Assembly (NCBI RefSeq): GCF_001429725.1
Contig: NZ_LMHV01000001.1
Span: forward strand, 372,001-436,000
Length of the DNA stretch: 64,000 bases
DNA from: Rhizobium sp. Root708
GTDB lineage: Bacteria > Pseudomonadota > Alphaproteobacteria > Rhizobiales > Rhizobiaceae
Direction of reading: 5' to 3'
The position numbers and the translations under genes are program-made. Shown here piece after piece: positions 1-9,800 of the stretch (the first letter of the stretch is position 1; the number at the start of each line of letters is the position of its first letter). The notes under the pieces are model-generated. The model saw nothing but the letters and a program-made list of their open reading frames with translations, searched no databases and was not told where the DNA came from.

Positions 1-1879
1 TGCCCTGCATGTCGAGATGGCGGATGAGGCTGTTCGTCTGGGTCGAGCGCCCGCCGAAGACAGCTACCTCTCCATCGAGCGGGTCGTCGCGGCGGCAGAG
101 CGTACCGGCGCCGACGCCATCCATCCCGGCTACGGCTTCCTCTCGGAGAACGCCGATTTTGCGGCTGCGGTCGGACAGGCCGGCATTGTCTTCATCGGTC
201 CATTGCCATCGGCAATCCGTGCAATGGGACTGAAAGACGCCGCAAAAAGCCTGATGGAACAATCCGGCGTCCCGGTGGTGCCCGGCTATCACGGAGCGGA
301 GCAAGGGGAGGGCCTGCTTGCCGATCAGGCGGCCTTGATCGGCTATCCGGTTCTCATCAAGGCGCGCGCGGGCGGAGGTGGCAAGGGAATGCGCCGCGTC
401 GACCGCGAAGAAGACTTTTCCGAAGCTTTGCAGGCGGCCAAGCGAGAAGCGAAAGGTTCGTTCGGCGACGATGCGATCCTTCTTGAACGCTATCTCCTTC
501 AACCTCGACACATTGAAGTCCAGGTTTTCGGCGACCAGCATGGCAACGTTGTTCACCTCTTCGAGCGGGACTGCTCTCTACAACGACGACATCAGAAGTT
601 GATCGAGGAAGCACCCGCGCCTGGCATGACGCCGGAGATGCGACGCGCCATGGGTGACGCCGCCGTACGTGTGGCCCGCGCGATCGGTTATCAGGGGGCG
701 GGAACCGTCGAGTTCATCGCCGACGTCTCGAGCGGGCTGTCGCCGGACCGCTTCTACTTCATGGAGATGAACACGCGCCTCCAGGTGGAGCACCCGATAA
801 CCGAGGCAATAACAGGCGTCGATCTGGTCGAATGGCAGCTTCGGGTCGCGGCCGGCGAGCCGCTGCCGATGAAGCAATCAGAACTGGAGATTTACGGCTG
901 GGCGTTCGAAGCACGGCTTTACGCCGAGGATGCTGCCAGGGGCTTCCTGCCGGCCACCGGGACACTGAAACAGCTCGAGTTTACCGACGTCAGCGCCCGC
1001 ATCGACAGCGGAGTAAGGGCCGGAGATGTGATATCACCTTACTACGACCCCCTGATTGCAAAAATCATTGTTCATGGGGCGACGCGAGCGGCTGCCCTTT
1101 CCAGGCTGAACAGGGCGTTGAGAACGTCTTATGTGGCCGGCGTCACCACCAATCTCGAATTTCTCGGGCGCCTGGCCAATCTGGAGGAATTCAATGCCGG
1201 ACACCCTGACACAGGCGTCATCGACCGAAATTTCCAGCAACTGACGGAAACCCGTGCTCCTGAAGATGGCGTAATCGCCCTTGCCGCTGTGCTGTCGCTC
1301 GAAACGACTTCCCCGCCGGCTCAGGCGAATCCTTGGTCGGCCCTTGGCCACTGGCAGCTTTGGGGCGAGATGCAGCGGATCGTCACGCTCGAATATGAAG
1401 GTGGCCACGCAAGTCTGCGGGTTGCCGCCAAGGGTTTCGATTTCTTCGCTGTCCATGACGGCCGTCGCGTCATCCCCGTGAAAATCGTTGGCCGTGGCGA
1501 GGGGGCGTACAAGGCGGAAGTCGACGGCAGGCAGGTCGAGGTGAAGGCAGGCGCCGTCTCTCGCCATCTGACCCTGCACCTGGACGGTCTAACGCACGCA
1601 TTTCGCCTTCCCGATCCACTCAGCGAAGCAGCAGAAGATGACGAGAGCGAAGACCGTTTGGTCGCCCCCATGCCCGGTCTCGTCAAAATTGTCCGGACGG
1701 AGAAAGGTGCCGTGGTTTCCAAAGGCGCGCCTCTCGTCGTGATGGAAGCCATGAAGATGGAGCTCAGCCTGGTTGCGCCACGCGATGGGACGATCGATCT
1801 GGTCGATGTCTATGAAGGGCAGCATGTCGGCGAAGGGACCGTTCTCCTGACGCTCAAAGCGGAGGAAACCGGCTCGTGA
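1..1879 (+). CDS. mccA: Biotin-carboxylase/biotin-carrier subunit of methylcrotonyl-CoA carboxylase (5' end cut by window)
   Basis: The open frame runs from base 2 without a start, so the N-terminus lies outside the window; about 626 residues are visible. It has an ATP-grasp biotin carboxylase core (glycine-rich GGGGKGMRR loop, MEMNTRLQVEHP substrate/metal segment) and ends in a biotinyl-carrier domain with EAMKMEL, whose lysine codon begins at base 1754. The family carboxylates acyl-CoAs with a separate carboxyltransferase subunit, presumably encoded upstream. The next two genes are leucine-pathway enzymes, so methylcrotonyl-CoA is the likely substrate, making 3-methylglutaconyl-CoA. Propionyl- or geranyl-CoA carboxylase would look similar from sequence alone. 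The stop overlaps the GTG start of the next gene by four bases, pointing to one operon. Confidence 0.9.
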   Translation, partial: ALHVEMADEAVRLGRAPAEDSYLSIERVVAAAERTGADAIHPGYGFLSENADFAAAVGQAGIVFIGPLPSAIRAMGLKDAAKSLMEQSGVPVVPGYHGAEQGEGLLADQAALIGYPVLIKARAGGGGKGMRRVDREEDFSEALQAAKREAKGSFGDDAILLERYLLQPRHIEVQVFGDQHGNVVHLFERDCSLQRRHQKLIEEAPAPGMTPEMRRAMGDAAVRVARAIGYQGAGTVEFIADVSSGLSPDRFYFMEMNTRLQVEHPITEAITGVDLVEWQLRVAAGEPLPMKQSELEIYGWAFEARLYAEDAARGFLPATGTLKQLEFTDVSARIDSGVRAGDVISPYYDPLIAKIIVHGATRAAALSRLNRALRTSYVAGVTTNLEFLGRLANLEEFNAGHPDTGVIDRNFQQLTETRAPEDGVIALAAVLSLETTSPPAQANPWSALGHWQLWGEMQRIVTLEYEGGHASLRVAAKGFDFFAVHDGRRVIPVKIVGRGEGAYKAEVDGRQVEVKAGAVSRHLTLHLDGLTHAFRLPDPLSEAAEDDESEDRLVAPMPGLVKIVRTEKGAVVSKGAPLVVMEAMKMELSLVAPRDGTIDLVDVYEGQHVGEGTVLLTLKAEETGS

Positions 1880-2751
1880 CGGAACAAGCGTTGCTTCCTC
1901 GTGACGTCTCGATTGTCGAAATGGCGCCGCGTGACGGACTTCAGAACGAAAAGAGGATCATTCCTACCGAAGCAAAAGTCGCGCTTGTCGACATGATCTC
2001 CAACTGCGGTTTCGAACGCATCGAAGTCACGAGCTTTGTCAGCCATAAATGGGTGCCGCAACTGGCGGACGCCAACGAGGTGATGGCCTCGATACGGCGC
2101 CGGCCGGGCGTTCGTTATGCGGTGCTGACACCCAATATGCGCGGCTTCGAAGCCGCCATGCTTGCCGGCGCCGATGAAGTAGCGATCTTTGCTTCCGCCT
2201 CGGAAAGCTTTTCAAGACACAACATCAACTGCTCGATTGCCGAAAGCATCGAGCGATTTCGGCCGATCGCGCTTGCGAGCAAGGAGAGGGGTGTCCCCTT
2301 GCGCGGATATGTCAGTTGCGTTGTCGAGTGTCCCTATGAAGGTGCGGTATCGCCCGACGCTGCCGCTGATGTCGTCGAACAGTTGCACAAGCTGGGGTGC
2401 TACGAGATCAGCCTTGGCGATACCATCGGCAAGGGTCGTCCGGAGGCGGTCGACAAAATGCTGCTGACGGTTCTCTCTTCCGCCCCGGCAACCATGCTTG
2501 CTGGCCATTTTCACGACACCGATGGCTGGGCGCTTGAGAATATCGGCGTCTCGATCGAGCATGGACTGCGGGTCTTCGATGCGTCTGTCGGCGGCCTTGG
2601 CGGGTGCCCCTATGCACCAGGCTCGGCCGGCAACGTGGATACGCTGGCGGTCGCCCATTACCTCTCGCGAAAAGGCTTCCGCACCGGCCTGCTGACGGAC
2701 AAACTGCAGGAAGCGGCCGCGTTCGCGCATGGCCTGAGGAGCGCGGAGTGA
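1876..2751 (+). CDS. mvaB: Hydroxymethylglutaryl-CoA lyase
   Basis: A 291-residue HMGL-like TIM-barrel enzyme that cleaves HMG-CoA to acetoacetate and acetyl-CoA, the last step of leucine breakdown. Visible family residues are MAPRDGLQNE (Arg19, Asp20), the metal-ligand pair GHFHDT (His211, His213) and the signature GGCPYAPGSAGN with catalytic Cys244. The GTG start overlaps the upstream stop as GTGA, and its own TGA shares one base with the ATG of the next gene, so the three genes should be translationally coupled. Length is normal for bacterial HMG-CoA lyases. Identification is secure; the cytosolic catabolic role follows from the neighbours. Confidence 0.93.
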   Translation: MTEQALLPRDVSIVEMAPRDGLQNEKRIIPTEAKVALVDMISNCGFERIEVTSFVSHKWVPQLADANEVMASIRRRPGVRYAVLTPNMRGFEAAMLAGADEVAIFASASESFSRHNINCSIAESIERFRPIALASKERGVPLRGYVSCVVECPYEGAVSPDAAADVVEQLHKLGCYEISLGDTIGKGRPEAVDKMLLTVLSSAPATMLAGHFHDTDGWALENIGVSIEHGLRVFDASVGGLGGCPYAPGSAGNVDTLAVAHYLSRKGFRTGLLTDKLQEAAAFAHGLRSAE

Positions 2752-3527
2752 TGCCGAAGACGGTCGATATCACCACCGACGCACGGGGCGTTGCCCGGCT
2801 TACCTTGAAGCGCCCTGAAAAGCACAACGCAATGTCGCCTGAGATGATTGACGACCTGACGGTAGCAGCACAGAACCTTGGGGCAAATCCCGCCGTCCGC
2901 CTTATTGTGCTGGCAGGCGACGGCAAAAGCTTCTGTGCCGGCGGCGATCTCGACTGGATGCGATCGCAGTTTACCGCATCGCGAACTGAGCGAATGGCTG
3001 AAGCGAGGCGACTTGCTATGATGTTCAAGGCCCTCAACGATATTCCGAAGCCGCTGATTGCCCGCGTCCAGGGCAATGCGTTTGGCGGCGGGATCGGGTT
3101 GATCTCCGTGTGCGACAGCGCTGTCGCGAGCCCGCACGCGCGTTTCGGCCTGACCGAAGTTCGGCTGGGCATCATACCGGCTACGATCAGCCCCTACGTC
3201 ATCGCCCGGATTGGTGCGCCGGCCGCCCGCCGGTTCTTTGTGTCGGGTGCACTCTTCGACGCGGCCACTGCTTTGAAGATCGGACTTGTGACCCTGGTTG
3301 CCAGCGATGATCTCGATGCCGCCTTGAATAGTGAAATCGACGAGTTTCTTGCCGCATCGCCGCAAGCGGCCGCTCGCGCGAAGTCACTGGTCGCTTCCCT
3401 ATCCAGCGAGGTCACCGCCGAAGTCATCGACGACGTCGTTCGCAAGCTCGCCGATAGCTGGGAGACGGAAGAAGCCCAAACGAAGATCGCAGCCTTCTTC
3501 GCGGAACGTGCATCCGGCGGCGTTTAG
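2751..3527 (+). CDS. Enoyl-CoA hydratase family, probable methylglutaconyl-CoA hydratase
   Basis: A 258-residue crotonase-fold protein. The start is the ATG sharing its A with the mvaB stop; a longer in-frame reading exists but runs through mvaB. Conserved pieces are KRPEKHNAMS near the N-terminus, the oxyanion-hole segments GDGKSFCAGGDLDWM and GNAFGGGIGL, and FGLTEVRLGI with the catalytic-type glutamate. Lying after MCC biotin subunit and HMG-CoA lyase, it most likely hydrates 3-methylglutaconyl-CoA to HMG-CoA (liuC-type role) and completes the leucine pathway. The crotonase family is broad and sequence alone does not fix the substrate; context carries the specific call. Confidence 0.85.
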   Translation: MPKTVDITTDARGVARLTLKRPEKHNAMSPEMIDDLTVAAQNLGANPAVRLIVLAGDGKSFCAGGDLDWMRSQFTASRTERMAEARRLAMMFKALNDIPKPLIARVQGNAFGGGIGLISVCDSAVASPHARFGLTEVRLGIIPATISPYVIARIGAPAARRFFVSGALFDAATALKIGLVTLVASDDLDAALNSEIDEFLAASPQAAARAKSLVASLSSEVTAEVIDDVVRKLADSWETEEAQTKIAAFFAERASGGV

Positions 3528-3827
3528 GATGAGCGATCGAGCCCGGGCCCTGCCATCGACGGCTACGACGGTGAAAACTCTTGACTTGATTTATTCCGAT
3601 AGTGTCCAACTTTCCCGTTTGGCTCCGTGGGGGATGGGCCGTTCCTCGCCTTCCACGCAGCCCGTCTGTTTGTGCGTCTAAATCGATTCGCATCGTTGAT
3701 GATTATTGCGCGCGTTTCGTCTGGCTTTCACGGCTAAGGACGTGAAATTGTTCATGCGGCAGTCATATTCGGCAGTGCACAAGGCAACGCTGATCACCAC
3801 AACCTCGTCTGGATCCAGAACCGACCC
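3528..3827. other. Intergenic region upstream of ndvB
   Basis: This 300-base gap separates the leucine operon from ndvB. A CTTGAC hexamer at 3580-3585 matches the rhizobial -35 consensus, but no good -10 lies 17 bases downstream. I see no strong terminator hairpin with a T-run after 3527 and no convincing small gene; short frames here have no recognisable features. It presumably contains the ndvB promoter and leader. Confidence 0.4.
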
Positions 3828-6800
3828 ATGTCTATTTCCGCCACGTCTCCGAGCTCATCCCGCGAGTCCGAACCGAAGCAGATCGATCATAATGACTCGA
3901 TCCGTTCGACCTATCTTTCTATCGAAGACATAAAGGCGATGGGCGCTTCCGTAGCGCGTGAGGGTGTGGCGTCGTTGCCCGCCTTTGCTCCCTTCGATTT
4001 TTTTGCTCGGCATAAGGAAAACGAGAAGGAAATTCTGCGCGTCTACCGGACGACGGCGGCGGATGTGGAATCCGGCGAGACGATTACGCCAGCCGCTGAA
4101 TGGCTGCTGGATAACCACTACATCGTCGAAGAGGCGATCCAGGAAGTCCGCCGCGATTTTCCGAAGCAGTTCTACCGCGAACTGCCGACGATCTCGGTCG
4201 GCGGCGTCCAGGTTCCGCGGACGCTTGCGCTGGCGTGGCTCTATGTTGCGCATACGCACAGTACAATCTCGCAGGAAAGCCTGACGGCGCTCGTCGACGG
4301 CTTTCAGGAAACAGAGACGCTGCGGATCGGCGAACTCTGGGCACTGCCATCCCTCGTTCGATACGTCCTCGTCGAGAACCTGCGGCGCATTTCGATCCGC
4401 GTCGAACGCAGCCGTCGCATGCGCCGGCAGGCAAATGATGCCGCCGATGCGCTTGTGCGCCTGACCGAGCCTGGCAAAGCGGCGGAATACCTGAAGTCGC
4501 TGGAATCGCTGGCGGAAGACAATACGTTCTCGACGCAGTTCCTCTACCGCATGCGGGATGGCTCGCAGGCGTCGAGCCTCGCGATTGCGTGGCTCGACGA
4601 CCGGCTGGAAGCGCTGGGACGAGATACCGAAGGTACGACGATGGCGGAGCACAGCCGCCTGTCCTCCGGTAACGTCACGATGGGCAACATCATCCGTAGC
4701 CTGCGCGAGATCGACGACACGGAATGGTCGGTCTGGGTAGAGCAGGTAAGCCATGTGGACAGGCTGCTCTGGGAAAACTCGGACTACGGCGTTCTGGATT
4801 CCGGATCACGCAACAAGTATCGCAAACAGATTGAGAAGCTCGCCAAGCGCTCGACGATGAGCGAAATGGAGATCGCGCAGCTCGCGCTCGATATGACGGA
4901 CGAGGCGCGCAGCGCCGAAGAGCCACAGCCTCACGAACCGAACGTTGGCGGCTTCCTGGCGGGAATGCAGCGCCCGAAGCTCGAGGCGAGAGCGACCTAT
5001 CGTCCCACACTGGTCCAGCACTTCGTCCGTGCCGTACGCAAATTCAACTGGTTGTCGATCGCGGTTCCCGTGGTTCTGCTGACCATCATCGCCATGGTCA
5101 TCGTCGGGCGTTTCATGTCGCACGCGGGCATGGGCCCGGCTGAAATCGCACTCCTGCTGATCATGTTCGCATTGCCGGCATCCGAAGGCGCGACCGGTCT
5201 CTTCAACACCGTGCTTTCCTTCTTCGTTACCCCGGCACGCCTCGTCGGCTACGAGTTCAAGGAAGGCATTCCCGAAGACGCCCGGACGCTGCTCGTCGTT
5301 CCCTGCCTGATATCGAACCGGGATAGCGTCGACGAACTTGTCCGCAACATCGAGGTTCACTACCTCGCGAACCCGCGTGGTGAAATCTATTTCGCATTGC
5401 TGAGCGACTGGCCGGACAGCCAGGTCGAAGAAACCGCTGCGGACTTGGAAGTTCTTGACTACGCCCGCCGCGAAATCGCCAATCTGTCGGCACGCTACGC
5501 TTACGATGGCAAGACGCGTTTCTACCTCCTGCACCGCCGCCGCCTGTACAACCCTTCCGAAGGCGCATGGATGGGCTGGGAACGCAAGCGCGGCAAGCTG
5601 CACGAGCTCAATCTGCTCCTGCGCGGCGACCGCGACACGACCTATCTTCCGGGCGCCAACGTCGTGCCTGAGAACGTCCAGTACGTAATGACTCTCGACG
5701 CCGACACGCGCTTGATGCGCGACACGGTTACGAAGCTTGTCGGCAAGCTCTATCACCCGATCAACCGTCCGGTGCTGAACCCGGCGACCGGACGCGTCGA
5801 AAGCGGCTACGGCGTTTTGCAGCCCCGCGTGACGCCGTCGCTGACAACAGGCAAGGATGCCTCTGTCTTCCAGCGCGTCTTCTCGATCAACCGCGGCCTC
5901 GACCCCTATGTCTTCACGGTCTCGGACGTCTATCAGGATCTTGCCGGCGAAGGCACCTTCACCGGCAAGGGTCTTTATCACGTCGATGCCTTCGAAGCCT
6001 CTCTGAAGGGTCGCATCGAAGAGAACGCGGTTCTCAGCCACGACCTTCTCGAAGGTTCGATGGCACGCTGCGCACTCGTCACGGACCTTGAACTGGTCGA
6101 AGACTTCCCGACCCGCTACGAGGTGGAAACCTCCCGCCAGCATCGTTGGGCGCGTGGTGACTGGCAGCTACTTCCTTACATGTTCAACCCCAAGCACGGC
6201 GTCACCGCTCTCGGCCGCTGGAAGATGTTCGATAACCTGCGCCGTTCGCTGACGCCGATCGCCTGGTTCTTCGCATCTGTGCTTGGCTGGTACTTCATGG
6301 ACCCGCTCGGCGCGCTGGTGTGGCAGATCCTGTTGATCTTCTGCCTGTTCGTTGCCCCGACGCTATCTTTGATCAACGGCATTATCCCGCGGACGAGCGA
6401 CATCGTGGCTCGCGCCCACCTTTACACAGTCTGGTCGGATATCCGCGCAGCGAATGCCCAGGTGGCATTGCGCATCGTGTTCATCGCCGACTCCGCCTGC
6501 ATGATGGCGGATGCGATCGGTCGCTCGATTTACCGTCTGTTCTTCAGCCACAAGCTGATGCTCCAGTGGCGCACAGCAGCGAGCGTGCAGGCCGGCAAGC
6601 AGGGCACGGTCGCGTCCTACTACAAAGCGATGTGGCATGCGCCCGTTCTCGCCATGCTCGCCCTAGCATTCGCGGCCCTCTCCGGCGACAAGGCATATCT
6701 CGTCGGCATCCCGTTCGCGCTGCTGTGGATCCTTTCTCCGCTCGTCGCCTATTACGTCAGCCAATCGGCAGAGACGGAAGATCGGATGCACGTCCCCGAT

Positions 6801-9800
6801 GCCGTTTCCAGCGAGCTTCGCAAGATCGCGCGCCGCACCTGGCGCTACTACGAAGCGTTCACGACGGTAGAACAGAATTACCTGCCGCCTGACAACGTTC
6901 AGGAAACACCGCACATCATCGTGGCCGCGCGCACGTCGCCGACGAACATCGGCGTCTACCTTCTCTCGGTCGTTTCCGGACGACATTTCGGCTGGTTCTC
7001 CTTCGAGGAGACGCTCGAACGGCTCGAGCAGACGATCGCGACCGTCGACAAGATGGAGAAGTTCCGCGGCCATCTGTTCAACTGGTACCACACCGACACG
7101 CTGCAGACGCTTGGGCCGCGGTACGTTTCCGCCGTCGACAGCGGCAACCTCGCCGGTCACCTGATCGCCATCTCGTCCGCTTGCCGCAACTGGGCGGAAG
7201 CGCCTTCGGCGCATATGCAGGGCAACCTCGACGGCGTTGGCGATACCGCGGGCATCCTTGCGGAAGCGCTGGCGGAACTGCCTGACGACCGCAAGACCGT
7301 GCGTCCGCTGCGCCGCCGCCTGGAAGAACGCATCATCGGTTTCCAGAATGCGCTCGCAGCCGTGAAGCGAGAACACGAGTTCGCGTCGATCCGCATCATC
7401 AACCTGGCAGTCCTCGCCCGCGACATCCAGAAACTGGCGGCAAACCTCGACCACGAGGTCAAGTCGGCGCTGAGCGCCGAGGTCACCCGCTGGGCGGAAT
7501 CGCTGGTAAAGGTCTGCGAAGCGCATATCTCCGACAGCACCTTCGACCTCGCCAACATCGACGCCCTGCGGCCGCGCCTGGTCGCACTGCGCGACAAGGC
7601 ACGCGATCTCGCGTTCTCGATGGATTTTGGCTTCCTGTTCCGTCCGGAACGTCGCCTGCTGTCGATCGGCTATCGTGTCGAGAGCGCCGAGCTCGATCAG
7701 GCCTGCTACGATCTGCTCGCCTCCGAATGCCGTCTGACCAGCCTCTTCGGCATCGCCAAGGGCGACCTGCCGACGGAGCACTGGTACCGTCTCGGTCGCC
7801 AGGTCGTGCCGGTCGGATCGCGTGGCGCACTTGTCTCCTGGTCCGGCTCGATGTTCGAATATCTGATGCCGCCACTCGTCATGCAGGAGCGCGGCGGCGG
7901 CATTCTCAACCAGACCAACAATCTGGTTGTCGTCGAGCAGATGAACTATGGCCGCAAGCTTGGCATCCCGTGGGGTATCTCGGAAGCCGCCTTCAATGCG
8001 CGCGACCATAACCTGAACTATCAGTACACCAACTTCGGTGTTCCATCGCTCGGCCTCAAGCGCGGCCTCGGCCACAATGCGGTCATCGCGCCTTACGCTT
8101 CGCTTCTCGCCAGCCAGTACAATCCGGAAGCCGCACTCGAGAACCTCGAGCGTCTGCGCAAGCTCGGCGCGCTCGGCAAGTATGGTTTCTATGACGCGGT
8201 CGACTTCACGCCGACGCGCGTGCCGGAAGGCAAGACCTGCGCGATCGTCCACAACTACTATGCACACCATCACGGCATGTCGATCGCGGCCGTTGCCAAC
8301 GTTGCCTTCAACGGCCATCTCCGGGAACTCTTCCACTCGGATCCGGTCATCGAGGCTGCGGAACTTCTTCTCCAGGAAAAGGCACCGCGCGACATCCCCG
8401 TCATGAGCGGCAAACATGAATCCGATACGCCCGCCAGTATCCATGACGATCTGCTGCGTCCGGAACTACGCAAGATCTACAATCCGTCGGAACGCGACCG
8501 GGAAGTGGTCTTCCTCTCCAACGGTCACTATTCCCTGATGTTGACCGCAACAGGTGCCGGTTACGCACGCTGGAACGGCCAGTCTGTTTCGCGCTGGAAA
8601 TCCGACCCAACGGAAGATCGCTGGGGCAGCTTCATCTTCCTGCGCGACACGACGACCAACGAATGGTGGTCGACGACGGCGGAACCGAAGAGCGTCGAAG
8701 GCGAGCAGGTCAAGGTTCTCTTCGCTGACGAGAAGGCGGAGTTCACCAAGACCGTCGGCGATCTGACCAGCGAAGTCGAATGCATCGTTGCCACCGAACA
8801 CGATGCGGAAGGCCGCAGGCTGACGCTGATCAACAGCGGCACCGAAGATCGCTTCATCGAGGTCACATCCTACCTTGAGCCCGTGTTGACGACCGATGAT
8901 ACCGACAACGCTCACCCCGCCTTCGCGCGCATGTTCGTGAAGACGGAAGTCGGCAAGCGGGGCGACGTCATCCGTGCCGAACGCAACAAGCGTGATCCGA
9001 ACGAGCCGAACATGGCCGTTGCACACCTAATCGTCGACAGTGCCGGCACATCGCGTCACACGGAGTTCGAGACCGACCGTCGCAAGTTCCTGGGACGCGG
9101 CCGTAGCTTGGCTAATGCCGCGGCTTTCGATGCCGGTGCAACGCTTTCGGGCACAGACGGCTTTACGCTCGATCCGATCCTGTCTCTGCGGCGCACCGTG
9201 CGCGTCCCGGCCGGCAAGAAGGTCAGCGTGATTTTCTGGACGATCGCCGCGCCGACCCGCAACGAGGTCGATCAGGCCGTCAACCGCTACAGGCACGCTG
9301 ATGCCTTCAATCACGAACTCGTCCAGGCATGGACGCGCACGCAGGTGCAGATGCGCCATGTCGGCGTGACGTCGCAACAGGCGGCGGCCTTCCAGTATCT
9401 CGGCCGCCACCTCGTTTATCCGGATATGCATCTACGCGCTGATGCCGCAGCGGTCGAAGCAGGCATGCAGTCGCAGTCCTCGCTGTGGCCGCTGGCGATC
9501 TCGGGTGACTTCCCGATCTTCACCTTGCGCATCAATGATGACATGGACCTCGATATCGCCCGTGAAGCGCTGCTGGCCCAAGAATACCTGCGCTCACGCG
9601 GCGTGACGGCAGACCTTGTCATCATGAATGAGCGGGCTTCCTCCTATGCTCAGGACATGCAGCACGCGGTCGACCAGATGGCGGAGAACGTGCGTCGTCT
9701 GGGCCAGGCCGATGGCTTGAGGCAGCATATCTTCACGGTTCGCAAGGATCTGATGGAAGAGGCGACGTACCACGCGCTCATTTCCGCGTCGCGCGTCACC

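Noticed and set aside
9..233. 74-codon plus-strand frame at the window start
   Set aside because: Out of frame with the biotin-carboxylase gene, which has clear family sequence across the same bases.
3580..3608. CTTGAC hexamer as an ndvB promoter
   Set aside because: No credible -10 at the proper spacing; kept only as a remark in the intergenic entry.
4806..6143. 445-codon minus-strand frame
   Set aside because: Antisense to the ndvB glycosyltransferase region; typical shadow of codon bias.
6663..8444. 593-codon open frame on the minus strand
   Set aside because: Entirely antisense to ndvB, with no recognisable motif or ribosome binding site.
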